Assembly: GCA_963723965.1 (NCBI GenBank) | Contig: CAVRSV010000016.1 | Coordinates: 186,001-250,000 of the forward strand | From: JARRKC01 sp963723965 | GTDB lineage: Bacteria > Acidobacteriota > UBA6911 > RPQK01 > JAPXNP01 | Direction of reading: 5' to 3' | DNA length: 64,000 nt | In this document: positions 33,393-41,983 of the stretch, in pieces | How the letters are laid out: every line of letters begins with the position of its first letter | How positions within the stretch are numbered: position 1 is the stretch's first letter | Made by a program: the position numbers and the translations under genes | Notes under the pieces: generated by a model | Databases searched by the model: none | What the model saw: only the letters and a program-made list of their open reading frames with translations | Told to the model about the DNA's origin: nothing

Positions 33393-34304
33393 GCCTGTTG
33401 ATACGCTCGAGAGCTCCGAAAAGTTCAGTTGAGGCGACAACATCCGTCGGCCCTGTCGCCTGCGCGACCTGGAGGCCCTGGCGGAGGGATCCCGCGGCTC
33501 ACGTTCCACGTTCCAGGTTCAACGCTCCGGAGTCCTGGGAGTGGGACATGCTTCCAGACTGTCACTGCGAGGTTGGAGGTTGGCGATCCCTGCCGGGATC
33601 GAGCCGCAGTAGTCAATCCGTCTTCAGCCGACCATCGATGGCGTGGCGACTCGCTGACGCTCGCGTTCCGACGGTGCCGCCGCGCGGACAGAACGTGAGT
33701 GTCAACGAGCGTCCCGCCCTGTGCCTTCGTCTCTCTCCGCCGAGTCCACCGCGGCAGGATCTCCGGTCTCTGGCCCTTGAGCCGCTCCGAACCCCGGAAC
33801 CTCGGAACTTCGGAACCTCGATGTTCGGGGGCGTGTTGCCCAAAGGGCGGCGGCCTCCGATCGGTGTGCGCCCACTGGAGAGAGGTCTCGGCAGCCTGAT
33901 CTCACGCAAAGGCGCCAAGTACGCCACGCCGCAAAAAGATTCTTTGTGGCTGGCGGCTTTGCGTCCTTCTTTGCGCCTTTGCGTGGAACCAAACCGCCGT
34001 GCATTCGCCTGCCTGCCAGCGTCCGATCCGACACAGCCCTCGCCATTCGGACAACCCGCCTTCGCCCTTCGCCCTTCGCACTCCACCCTTCGGCATTGGG
34101 CCTTCGCCGTTCGGCTTGGAGAACGGGAGCGCGGGAGCGCGGGAGGACGGGATGCCGCTCCGTATTTCAGAACCCGAACGAAGTGAGGCGCCCCGCGCCG
34201 GGCCCGGAGAACGGGAGGACGGGTCTCGCGAGGAGGGTGGGAACCGCGTCAGAGCGATTTGGGCAACACGCCCTCGCACTTCGTCCTTCGCACTTCGCGA
34301 TTCG
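33393..34304. repeat. Long dispersed repeat, copy B, and flanking non-coding DNA
   Basis: About 900 bp without a credible gene. From 33786 to 34300 it is an element: left arm of GGAACCTC words (33786-33822), then GGGCGTGTTGCCCAAA at 33829-33844, a core of about 410 bp, the exact inverse TTTGGGCAACACGCCC at 34258-34273, and a right arm of CACTTCG/CCTTCG words. The core matches copy A (15372-15800) in inverted orientation with few changes. A GCCCTTC array at 34058-34100 lies inside. The left 390 bp (33393-33785) has only scattered words such as CACGTTCCACGTTCC and I see nothing else in it. Confidence 0.85.
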
Positions 34305-34313
34305 TGCTATACT
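34305..34313 (+). promoter_or_regulatory. Extended -10 box at the edge of repeat copy B
   Basis: TGC plus TATACT, twelve bases before the ATG at 34326 and directly after the last repeat words. Confidence 0.45.
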
Positions 34314-34325
34314 CCTGCCGATTTT

Positions 34326-34544
34326 ATGGACTGGGAACACAAAGGAATTCGCTTCACGATCACCACTGAGAAAGTGGGTCCCATGGTGATGGCTTCGGCG
34401 CGGGTCCCCAAAGAGGGGATGTTCATCCGCGTCCGTCCCTTCTCTGCGATCGGACGGGACGAACCGAAGGCGATCGAGTTGCTCAAGGCCCAGATCGCCC
34501 TGGAAATGAGGCGGGTTCCCGAAACCCGCAGCGCGGAAGCCTAG
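34326..34544 (+). CDS. Small hypothetical protein
   Basis: 72 residues, MDWEHKGIRFTITTEKVGPM, mixed alpha/beta composition with no membrane segment. Not recognised. Its last four bases overlap the end of the VWA gene on the other strand. An extended -10 box lies just upstream, which supports expression. The codon use resembles neighbouring genes. Confidence 0.65.
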   Translation: MDWEHKGIRFTITTEKVGPMVMASARVPKEGMFIRVRPFSAIGRDEPKAIELLKAQIALEMRRVPETRSAEA

Positions 34545-35434
34545 AACTCCGGAAGCCGGTACCCTCTGCGATGCCGGAGCTTCAGGCCCTGGCCGTCCTT
34601 GATCCTGACCTCGATCCTGCGAAAGCGCCCGTCCCGCGTCTTGTCCCGGGGAACGTAGGTGATGCTGTACTGGCTGCGCAGTTCGGAGTTGATCTGCTCG
34701 AAGGCCTCGTCCAGACGTTCGGGAGTGTAGGGGAAGAAGGCCGAGCCGCCGGTCTGGTCCGCCAGTTCCTCCAGGTTGCTCTTGCCCCGCTTGCTGGAAC
34801 TGGCGCCGAAGTTGTTGGTGCCGATGGCGTAGGTCGTGACCTCGGAGATCTGGGCCATCTCGAGGGCCTCTTCGAGGGACCGCTGGCTGTTGCGGTCATC
34901 GCCGTCGGATACGACGACGATCGTCTTGCGGGCGTCCCGATCCGTCATTTTGTCCCGGGACACGGTGTAGACTGCGTCCCAGAGAGCCGTTCCGCCCCCG
35001 GACCGAAGTCCCTCGATCTGGCGCTCGATGTCTGCGGTCCGGTTCGTGAAATCGTGCAAGAGCGAAACCCCCTGATCGAATTCGACGAGCAGGGCCTCGT
35101 CGGAACGGCGCATGACGCCCCGCAGAAACCGGATCGCCGACTCCTTCTCGAAGGCCAGCTTGAGTCGAACGCTGCCGCTCGTGTCCATGAGCAGACCGAT
35201 GCGCAGCGGGCGATCCATCTCGCTCGAGAAATTCGTGATCTCCTGGGGGATGCTGTCCTCGTAGACGATGAAACGGTCCCGGCCGAGATTTCGGACGAAG
35301 TGGCCGTCCTTGTCGAAAACCGTGACGAAGACGTTGACTCTGTCGACCTCGACACGGATCGGAGGGGTTTGCTGGAAGGCTCCGGTGAAGAGCAGGAGAA
35401 GGCCGCCGGCTAGTAGGATCGTGAAGTTCCGCAT
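34541..35434 (-). CDS. VWA-domain protein of the acidobacterial VWFA-related type
   Basis: 297 residues with a signal peptide (FTILLAGGLLLLFTGAFQ). A short beta-sandwich (VNVFVTVFDKDGHFVRNL) precedes a von Willebrand A domain with a MIDAS metal site: DTSGS, a Thr in GTALWDAVY, and the Asp in SDGDD. C-terminal YVPRDKTRDGRFRRIEV and RHRRGY are typical of the VWFA-related domain found repeatedly in Acidobacteria. Function is probably adhesion or protein binding outside the cytoplasm. ATG 35434 places the signal peptide first; the frame upstream is antisense to the next gene. Confidence 0.87.
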   Translation of the reverse strand: MRNFTILLAGGLLLLFTGAFQQTPPIRVEVDRVNVFVTVFDKDGHFVRNLGRDRFIVYEDSIPQEITNFSSEMDRPLRIGLLMDTSGSVRLKLAFEKESAIRFLRGVMRRSDEALLVEFDQGVSLLHDFTNRTADIERQIEGLRSGGGTALWDAVYTVSRDKMTDRDARKTIVVVSDGDDRNSQRSLEEALEMAQISEVTTYAIGTNNFGASSSKRGKSNLEELADQTGGSAFFPYTPERLDEAFEQINSELRSQYSITYVPRDKTRDGRFRRIEVRIKDGQGLKLRHRRGYRLPEF

Positions 35435-35500
35435 CGTCTTTATTAATTTACCTGATCCGTTTACACTTGTGGAACCTCGTGGGTATGAGGCCTGGCGTTT

Positions 35501-36085
35501 ATGTCCGATCAGCAGGGAAGACTGGAGAAGCTCAATTCGGTCATCGAGCGTGTGGTTTCCGAATGGTACAGCCGCGTCCGCGAGCACTACGTCACCGAGG
35601 ACGACAGCCGTCAACTCGGGGTCGAGCCGGAGATCAAGTATTTCGGTGAGTTCGCCAGTCATCGCATCAAGTTCTCCCGCAAGAGCGAACTGAACGTGAC
35701 CTACGGTCTTGCGGCGGAGCAGCGAATGGCCGATCTGTTCGTGGTCGCCAGCGTCAACAACAAGTCCAAGGGCTTCGATTACGACGGCTTCGTGGAGCGG
35801 CTGAAGTGGCACTACTGGCGGAGCCGGCACGAGAAACCGTGGACAAAGCCGGAAGTCGATCATTTCTCCTACGGGGACCTGCTGCATTTCGAGCCGCGCA
35901 TGGGGCACTCGATCTTCCTCGACATGCGCAAGGACAAGGCGGACATCATCCGGCTGGCCTTCCGGGTCGATCCCGATCACGAGCAGTTCCTGCTCGAGCG
36001 GAGTGATCTGCTGCGGGACCTGATCGAGAACTACTGCCTGAGCCCCATGAAGCGGATCTACGCGGAATCCTACCGCGAGCAGTAG
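35501..36085 (+). CDS. Hypothetical cytoplasmic protein
   Basis: 194 residues starting MSDQQGRLEKLNSVI. No signal peptide, no membrane helix and many charged residues. Not recognised. There are conserved-looking aromatic clusters (RLKWHYWRSRHEKPW and FSYGDLLHFEPRMGHSIF). It may be cotranscribed with the next gene, 65 bp on, although that one has its own TACAAT box. The codon pattern is normal for the window. Confidence 0.7.
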   Translation: MSDQQGRLEKLNSVIERVVSEWYSRVREHYVTEDDSRQLGVEPEIKYFGEFASHRIKFSRKSELNVTYGLAAEQRMADLFVVASVNNKSKGFDYDGFVERLKWHYWRSRHEKPWTKPEVDHFSYGDLLHFEPRMGHSIFLDMRKDKADIIRLAFRVDPDHEQFLLERSDLLRDLIENYCLSPMKRIYAESYREQ

Positions 36086-36150
36086 CACTGCTTCCCGTGT
36101 ACAATCGAGAGTCCATGACCGGGGCGAAATCCCCCGGAGAAGGAGCCGTC

Positions 36151-36441
36151 ATGAGCGATGCCGATCAGAACCGGAGAATCCAGGAGTTCATGAGCCGGGA
36201 GTTCAGCTTCAACCTGACGGCCGGCGAATGCAATTTTCTGATCCAGTTGCTGGCCTTCGTCGTCCAGGAGAACCCCTCCATCGTCCGCGGTCCGAAGGGT
36301 GAGAAGGAAGAGCTCAACTATCAGAGCATCCGGTCCATCGTCCTGATGAACGAAAAGCTGAGTCAACAACTTCAGCAGCACGCCAAGGATGCCTCGATCG
36401 TCATGGGCGAAGTGCGGGTCCAGACCGACAAGGTCCAGTGA
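36151..36441 (+). CDS. Small hypothetical protein
   Basis: 96 residues, MSDADQNRRIQEFMSREF. Helical and soluble, with Gln-rich segment LSQQLQQHAKDA. Not recognised. GGAGAAGGAG at 36135-36145 makes ATG 36151 the best start. A TACAAT at 36100-36105 also sits nine bases before an in-frame ATG at 36115, so a 108-residue form from a leaderless mRNA is possible. The proC gene follows after 26 bp. Confidence 0.68.
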   Translation: MSDADQNRRIQEFMSREFSFNLTAGECNFLIQLLAFVVQENPSIVRGPKGEKEELNYQSIRSIVLMNEKLSQQLQQHAKDASIVMGEVRVQTDKVQ

Positions 36442-36467
36442 GCCGCGGAAACGGGGAAGAACAGATT

Positions 36468-37292
36468 ATGGATTCGTTGGAAGGCAAGAAACTGGCGGTC
36501 ATCGGTCTGGGCAAGCTGGGTGGAATCCTGCTGCGGGCGTTCCTGGAGCGAGGTCTGATCAGCGCGGAAATGGCTCGGGCCACGGTTCGGCACGCCGGTC
36601 GGGCCGATTCGCGGCAGGAAGACTTCGGAGTCGCCGTCGGCACGGACAACGTCGCGGCCGCGGACTGGGCCGATGTGATCCTCCTGTGCGTCAAGCCCAG
36701 CGGTGTCGGTGATGTGGTGAAGTCCATCGCGCCGGTCCTGACGGAGCAGAAGCTCATCGTATCCGTGGCGGCGTCGGTCACGACGCAGTACATCGAAAAG
36801 CACATCGAAAAGGATGTCCCCGTGATTCGGGCCATGCCGAACACGCCCTGCTCGGCCGGCGCGGGAATGACGGCCCTGTGTCGGGGCCGCTATGCGACCG
36901 AGGATCAGCTGGACATGACCCGCAAGCTGTTCGACTCGGTGGGCCGGACGGTGACGATCGACGAAGTCCATTTCGATGCCGTCACCGGACTTTCGGCCAG
37001 CGGACCGGCCTTCATCTACATCATTCTCGAGTCCCTGGCGGAAGCCGGCGTGAAAGTCGGACTGCCGAGGGCGGTGGCGACGCTGCTGGCGGCGCAGACG
37101 GCGTTGGGGGCCTCCCAGGTCGTCCTGCAGACGGGCAGTCATCCGGCGTTGCTCAAGGACGCCGTGACGACCCCGGCGGGCTGCACCATCGACGGGATTC
37201 TGGAGCTCGAGGAGGGCAAGCTGCGGGTGACCCTGATCAAGGCGGTCGTCAAGGCGACGGAGCGCGCCCGGGAGCTGGTCTACAGCGGCTGA
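36468..37292 (+). CDS. proC: Pyrroline-5-carboxylate reductase
   Basis: 274 residues. Last enzyme of proline synthesis, reducing P5C with NAD(P)H. The dinucleotide motif is IGLGKLGG (near 11-18), followed by VKPSGV, VIRAMPNTPCSAGAGM, the GLSASGPAFIYIILESLAEAG region and SHPALLKDAVTTPAGCT. GGGGAAG lies eight bases before the ATG. It is the biosynthetic counterpart to the proline dehydrogenase at 8694. Confidence 0.95.
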   Translation: MDSLEGKKLAVIGLGKLGGILLRAFLERGLISAEMARATVRHAGRADSRQEDFGVAVGTDNVAAADWADVILLCVKPSGVGDVVKSIAPVLTEQKLIVSVAASVTTQYIEKHIEKDVPVIRAMPNTPCSAGAGMTALCRGRYATEDQLDMTRKLFDSVGRTVTIDEVHFDAVTGLSASGPAFIYIILESLAEAGVKVGLPRAVATLLAAQTALGASQVVLQTGSHPALLKDAVTTPAGCTIDGILELEEGKLRVTLIKAVVKATERARELVYSG

Positions 37293-37414
37293 CTCCGCCG
37301 CCGCGCCGAGTCTCTTCCTGGTGTCGGGTCCGCGGCCGGCCGGGAGCCGGCGGGCGCCCCACCCCTGAAACCATTCGGCTCGGGGCCCATCTTTGTTCGA
37401 GAGGAGTGCGGATC

Positions 37415-37777
37415 ATGAGACGACTGTGGATGGTGTTTGCGATGGCTGTGCTCGTGTCGTTGCCGCTGCTGGCGGCGGGGCGGGCCGACCAGGTACCGGC
37501 GAAACCACTTCAGCTCAAGGTCAGCACCGAGTTCGACGGCGCCACAGCCGTTGCGGTTCTGTCCTGGAGGGACATGTCCTCCGACGAGCTGGGATTCAAC
37601 ATTCTGCGCAGCGACAACAACGGCGAATTCCGAGTTGTCGGTACCGTGGGTGCCAATACGACCCAGTATCGGGACGAAGTGGGAAAGTACATTGCCGGTT
37701 CCTTTACCTATAAAGTCCGCGCCTTCAATGCGGCCGGCCAGAGTGAAGACTCCAATGAGGCTTCCGTCTGGTTCTAA
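37415..37777 (+). CDS. Secreted fibronectin type III-like protein
   Basis: 120 residues: signal peptide (FAMAVLVSLPLLAAG) and one FN3-type domain (AVLSWRDMSSDELGFNILRS, then FTYKVRAFNAAGQSEDSN). Such single domains usually bind proteins or polysaccharides outside the cell. GAGGAG lies about ten bases upstream of the ATG. It is monocistronic or paired with the HAD gene 66 bp on. The binding partner is unknown. Confidence 0.8.
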   Translation: MRRLWMVFAMAVLVSLPLLAAGRADQVPAKPLQLKVSTEFDGATAVAVLSWRDMSSDELGFNILRSDNNGEFRVVGTVGANTTQYRDEVGKYIAGSFTYKVRAFNAAGQSEDSNEASVWF

Positions 37778-37843
37778 CCTGACCCGACGGGGCGGGGCCG
37801 GAACGCGATACCGGTGCCCCGGCTCCCGGTTGGTCCGTGGAAA

Positions 37844-38548
37844 GTGAGCCCTGACGTGAACCTCGCTCTTTTCGATATCGACGGAACGCTGATTTCCACC
37901 GGTGGGGCAGGTTTTCGGGCCTTTACCCGGGCCGTTGACGAGGTCCTGGCCATCCCCGAGGGCCTGGCCGACGTCCGGCTCGACGGACAGACCGACTTTC
38001 TCATCCTCGAAGCCGCGCTGCGCAACGCGGGCAGGGCGCAGAACCTCGACGCGGACGTCACCCGGCTGCTCTACGGTCGCTACGTCCAGTGTCTCGAGGA
38101 GGAACTGGCCCGGGCGGCCGGGGAATACCGGGTCCTGGCGGGCGTTCCCGAGCTTCTGGAAACCCTGAACCGGCGCGGGTGGCTGGTCGGGCTGGCTACG
38201 GGAAACCTCGAAGAGGGAGCCTGGGCAAAGCTTCGGCCCGGCGCCCTGGATCGTCATTTTCTGTTCGGCGGTTTCGGATCGGACGCCCGCGAGCGGTTCG
38301 AACTGATCGGTGTTGCCATCGAACGGTCGCGCCGGTACAACCAGGGCCTGGTTCCGGAGCGGATCTTCGTCATCGGCGACACTCCCTCCGACATCCTGCA
38401 CGGCCGGCGAGCCGGTGCCCGCGTGATCGGAGTGGCCACGGGAGGCTACTCGGCGCCGGAGCTGGCGGAGTTCGCCCCCGACCTCCTGGTGGATGCGCTC
38501 GAACCGATCGGGCCGGTCCTGACCTTTCTGGAGGAACATGCGAGCTGA
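37844..38548 (+). CDS. HAD-superfamily phosphatase
   Basis: 234 residues. Phosphoglycolate-phosphatase-like HAD fold: FDIDGTLIS carries the nucleophile Asp and acid/base Asp, LATGNLEEG the motif II Thr, and IGDTPSDILHGRRAG the metal-binding Asp residues. The cap is the C1 helical type between motifs I and II. The substrate is unknown. Start is GTG 37844 or GTG 37856. The end overlaps the next gene by 11 bp. Confidence 0.88.
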   Translation: MSPDVNLALFDIDGTLISTGGAGFRAFTRAVDEVLAIPEGLADVRLDGQTDFLILEAALRNAGRAQNLDADVTRLLYGRYVQCLEEELARAAGEYRVLAGVPELLETLNRRGWLVGLATGNLEEGAWAKLRPGALDRHFLFGGFGSDARERFELIGVAIERSRRYNQGLVPERIFVIGDTPSDILHGRRAGARVIGVATGGYSAPELAEFAPDLLVDALEPIGPVLTFLEEHAS

Positions 38549-39008
38549 GCGCGGGCGGAGGCTGGCACGGGTGAGTGTCCTGGCGGGAGTCCTGCTCGCG
38601 ACGGCGCTTTCCGCCGCTCCCGCGACCCGGACGCGGCTGACCATCGAGGGCCAGGTGGTGTGCGTGGATTCCGAGGGCGCTCCGGTCAGCTGCGGTGCCA
38701 ACTCCCACGATTTCGCCTTGCGCACGGACGCCGGCAAACTCTACTTCTTCTCGGCGGCGGATCCGCTGTCGCATCTGTTTCGGGATTCCCGGGTGCGCGA
38801 GCGCCGGTTCCGCGTGAAGGTGTGGACCCGGGCCGACCGGTTCGTCGACATCGTCAAGATCTACTCCATCAAGAACGGACAGCTGTACGACATCTATTTC
38901 TACTGTCCCGTCTGCAACATCCGATCCTACGAGGCCGGCGACTGCTGGTGCTGCCACCAGCCCTACGAACTCCGTGAGGTGCCCGCCGAACAAGCCTCGG
39001 GAGACTGA
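38538..39008 (+). CDS. Secreted cysteine-rich hypothetical protein
   Basis: 156 residues. A hydrophobic N-terminus (VSVLAGVLLATALSAAPA) looks like a signal peptide. The middle resembles a small beta domain (TIEGQVVCVDSEG). Near the C-terminus CPVCNIRSYEAGDCWCCH groups five cysteines and a histidine as a zinc-ribbon-like or metal-binding knuckle, plus Cys pair VCVD/SCGA earlier. Not recognised. It overlaps the HAD phosphatase gene and is likely cotranscribed with it. Confidence 0.72.
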   Translation: MRAERGRRLARVSVLAGVLLATALSAAPATRTRLTIEGQVVCVDSEGAPVSCGANSHDFALRTDAGKLYFFSAADPLSHLFRDSRVRERRFRVKVWTRADRFVDIVKIYSIKNGQLYDIYFYCPVCNIRSYEAGDCWCCHQPYELREVPAEQASGD

Positions 39009-39048
39009 CGGGCTCCACCCCGTCTCCCAGGGTCGTGCCCGAAGCGAG

Positions 39049-41934
39049 CTATTCGCGCCGCAGGGCCTCGGCCAGGGCCTCGGCCGGGTGAACCGCCCGG
39101 CGGCCGGTGAAGTGCTCGATCTGCGATCGGCAGCTGAAGCCGGCGACGACGATCCGCGTGTCGGGACCGGCGTCACGAACCGCCGGAAGCAGATGGCGCG
39201 AGCCGATCTTTTCCGACAGTTCGTAGTGCTCTTTCTCGTAGCCGAAGGAGCCGGCCATGCCGCAGCATCCGTCGGGGACTTCCTCGATCTCGACTCGCGG
39301 CAGCCGGCGCAGCAGTTTCAGCGTCGGCTCCGCGCCGATCAGAGCCTTCTGCTGGCAGTGGCCGTGGAAGAGCAGGTGGCGCGGACCGTCTTCGAAGACG
39401 TCGTCGAGCTTCGGGGCATTTTCCGGCAAGGCGAGAAACTCCTCCAGCGAGAAGATCCGTTCCACCACGGCGGCGGTGCGTGAGGGTTCTTCGATCAGGT
39501 CGAGGTAGTCGTCCTTGAAGGTCGAATAGCAGCTCGGTTCCAGCACCAGGATCGGTCCCGGAATCGACTCCAGGCGCCGGATCAGCTCGGCGCCGTTGCG
39601 GCGCGCTCTGTCCAGTTGTCCCGCGGAGATGAGGGGACGCCCGCAGCAGCCCGGAGCCACCAGCCGGACCTCGAAGCCCAGGGTCTCGAGGAGTTCGAGG
39701 GCCGATCGGCCGACTCCCGGCTGGTAGAAATTGGTGAATGTGTCGGCAAACAGCGTCACCAGCGGCGCCCCCGTGCCGTCCCCTTTCGACGGCCGCCGGG
39801 CGTGCCAGCGCATGAGAGTGGTGGAGGCGTAGCGCGGCAGGCGGCGTCGGGCATCGATGCCCGCAAAGCGCTCCAGCAGCGAGCGGGTGGCGGCGGAACC
39901 GGCCACGAGGTTGGCCAGAGAAGGCCAGTGGGAGGCCAACTCGGCGGACCGTCGGGTTCCTGCCACGAGCCGCTTCTCGAGGGGCAGGCCGTGGTGCTCA
40001 TAGTAGTGGGAGAGGAACTCGGCCTTCATCTTGGCCATGTCCACATTGGTCGGGCACTCGGCTTTGCAGGCCTTGCATTCGAGACACAGGTCGAGGACCT
40101 GGTAGAGGCGCTCGCTGGTGAAGCCTTCCGGCCCGAGTCGACCCGAGATTGCGCTGCGCAGCGCGTTGGCACGTCCGCGGGTGGAGTGTTCCTCGTCCAG
40201 CGTCGCAATGTAGGACGGACACATGGTTCCGCTGACGGTTTTGCGGCAGTGGCCGACGCCCGTGCACATCTCGACGGCCCGCGCAAACCCCATCTCCCGT
40301 TCGAAGCGGTAGTAGGTCGGAGGGTGGCTGACCCGGTAGCCCGGATCGATGCGCAGATGTTCGGTAGGCGATCCGGCGTCCACGATCTTCCCCGGATTCA
40401 TGAGGCCCGGCGGGTCGAACAGTCGCTTGACTTCACGAAAGGCCTCGTAGATCTCCTCGCCGAAGAACTCGGGCAGCTTGTAGCTGCGGACCAGTCCGTC
40501 TCCATGCTCCCCGCTCCACGAGCCCCCGTATTGCCGGACCAGTTCGAAAGCCCGCTCCGAGATCCCTCTCAGAATGCGCAGGTCCTCGGGCTGTTTCAGG
40601 TTCAGGAGCGGACGCAGGTGAATGACGCCCACGCTGGCGTGAGCGTACAGGGTCAGGGCCCGGTCGTAGCTGCGGCAGATTTCCTGGATCTGCCCCACGT
40701 AGTCGGCCAGATGTTCCACGGGCACGCAGGAGTCTTCGATGAAGGCCACGGGTTTGAAATCGCCCTTGACCGCCAGCATGACCCCGAGCGTGCTCTTTCG
40801 GACCTGCCAGACATCGGCCTGCTCGGCGGCACTGTGCGCCACGTGGACGTGATAGACGTGGCGGCGCACCTCGTCGTCTTCCACCATCGATTCCAGTCCC
40901 TCGCGGACCGCCGCTTCGGTCCCGTCGCTGAACTCGACGATCAGGACCCCTTGAGGATCTCCCTCGATGAACTGGCGGAACAGCTCGGAGACGGTGGGGC
41001 TCGTTCGCGCCGCCTGCATGCCGTAATGATCCAGCAGCTCGACCGCCGAAGGACCGTACTGCAGGATCCTCGGTACGGTTCGGATGGCGCGCATGAGGTC
41101 TCGAAAGTGGAGGACCGCCACGATGCGGGCGCCCGGGATCGGCTCGAGATTGAGCGTCGCGTCCAGTGTGACGCCCAGTGTCCCCTCGGAGCCCACCAGC
41201 AGGCGGGCCAGGTTGAAGTCGGATTCGTTCAGTAGCTCGTCCAGGTTGTATCCGCTGACGCGGCGCATGACCCGCGGGAATCGCTCCCGGATGCGCTCGC
41301 GTTCGCGTCGCACCAGCTCCCGGATTCCCTGGTACAGCCGTCCTTCGCGGTCCGGCGCGGCGCATTTCAGATCGAGGGCGCGGGAGTCGAGGCTCCGGAA
41401 GTCGACGATCTCGCCCGTCGAGAGGGCTGCGCGGATGCCCCGGACGTGATCGACGGTCTTGCCGTAGCGGACCGAACGGGTGCCGCTCGAGTTGTTTCCG
41501 ATCATGCCGCCGATGTTGGCCCGGCTGCTGGTGGCGACGTCGGGCGCGAAGAAGAGTCCCGCCGGTGCGAGGTGCCGGTTCAGATTGTCCAGGACGATCC
41601 CGGGCTGGACCCGGGCCGTCCGCCGCTCCGGATCCACTTCCAGGACGGCGTTCATGTACTTGGAAAAATCGAGAACCAGTCCGGAGGAAACGGCCTGACC
41701 CGCCAGACTGGTGCCTCCTCCCCGGGGGAGCACGGGCACGCCGTATTCCCCGCACAGGCGCAGGGCGGCGATCACGTCTTCGTCGTGCTTCGGAAGGGCG
41801 ACGACCTGCGGATCGATCTGGTAGAGGCTGGCATCGGTGCTGTAGAGGGCCCGCGACATCCGATCGACCCGGACCTCCCCCTCGAACTTCCCGCGAAGTG
41901 CCTCTGCAAACGAGATTTGCGCCTCGGCTGTCAT
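39049..41934 (-). CDS. FAD-linked oxidase fused to Fe-S (GlcD/GlcF-like) oxidoreductase
   Basis: 961 residues, YdiJ-like arrangement. FAD_binding_4 at about 40-220 (PRGGGTSLAGQAV, ANIGGMIGNNSSGTRSVRYG), FAD-oxidase C-terminal domain to about 540 (SWSGEHGDGLVRS), then ferredoxin-type motif CLECKACKAECPTNVDM and an earlier CTGVGHCRKTVSGTMC, then two CCG domains (APGCCGRPLI and PDGCCGMAGSFGYEKEHYEL). Relatives oxidise D-2-hydroxy acids such as D-2-hydroxyglutarate or D-lactate and pass electrons onward through the clusters. The exact substrate is unknown. ATG 41934 has GGAG upstream. A perfect 15-bp hairpin lies just 5' of the start. Confidence 0.93.
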   Translation of the reverse strand: MTAEAQISFAEALRGKFEGEVRVDRMSRALYSTDASLYQIDPQVVALPKHDEDVIAALRLCGEYGVPVLPRGGGTSLAGQAVSSGLVLDFSKYMNAVLEVDPERRTARVQPGIVLDNLNRHLAPAGLFFAPDVATSSRANIGGMIGNNSSGTRSVRYGKTVDHVRGIRAALSTGEIVDFRSLDSRALDLKCAAPDREGRLYQGIRELVRRERERIRERFPRVMRRVSGYNLDELLNESDFNLARLLVGSEGTLGVTLDATLNLEPIPGARIVAVLHFRDLMRAIRTVPRILQYGPSAVELLDHYGMQAARTSPTVSELFRQFIEGDPQGVLIVEFSDGTEAAVREGLESMVEDDEVRRHVYHVHVAHSAAEQADVWQVRKSTLGVMLAVKGDFKPVAFIEDSCVPVEHLADYVGQIQEICRSYDRALTLYAHASVGVIHLRPLLNLKQPEDLRILRGISERAFELVRQYGGSWSGEHGDGLVRSYKLPEFFGEEIYEAFREVKRLFDPPGLMNPGKIVDAGSPTEHLRIDPGYRVSHPPTYYRFEREMGFARAVEMCTGVGHCRKTVSGTMCPSYIATLDEEHSTRGRANALRSAISGRLGPEGFTSERLYQVLDLCLECKACKAECPTNVDMAKMKAEFLSHYYEHHGLPLEKRLVAGTRRSAELASHWPSLANLVAGSAATRSLLERFAGIDARRRLPRYASTTLMRWHARRPSKGDGTGAPLVTLFADTFTNFYQPGVGRSALELLETLGFEVRLVAPGCCGRPLISAGQLDRARRNGAELIRRLESIPGPILVLEPSCYSTFKDDYLDLIEEPSRTAAVVERIFSLEEFLALPENAPKLDDVFEDGPRHLLFHGHCQQKALIGAEPTLKLLRRLPRVEIEEVPDGCCGMAGSFGYEKEHYELSEKIGSRHLLPAVRDAGPDTRIVVAGFSCRSQIEHFTGRRAVHPAEALAEALRRE

Positions 41935-41946
41935 TGGCTCCAATCT

Positions 41947-41981
41947 AGCACAACGCGGCCCTCGGGGGGCCGCGTTGTGCT
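41947..41981. promoter_or_regulatory. Perfect 15-bp inverted repeat upstream of the FAD/Fe-S gene
   Basis: AGCACAACGCGGCCC at 41947-41961, a five-base loop, then GGGCCGCGTTGTGCT at 41967-41981. It starts 13 bp before the ATG at 41934 in the minus-strand 5' region. It may be an operator for the divergent gene pair or a leader hairpin. There is no T-run, so it is not a typical terminator. Confidence 0.6.
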
Positions 41982-41983
41982 GT

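Noticed and set aside
33946..34389. Plus-strand open frame across repeat copy B
   Set aside because: Same reason: repeat-derived and not kept in frame in the other copies; it also runs into the promoter of the 72-residue gene.
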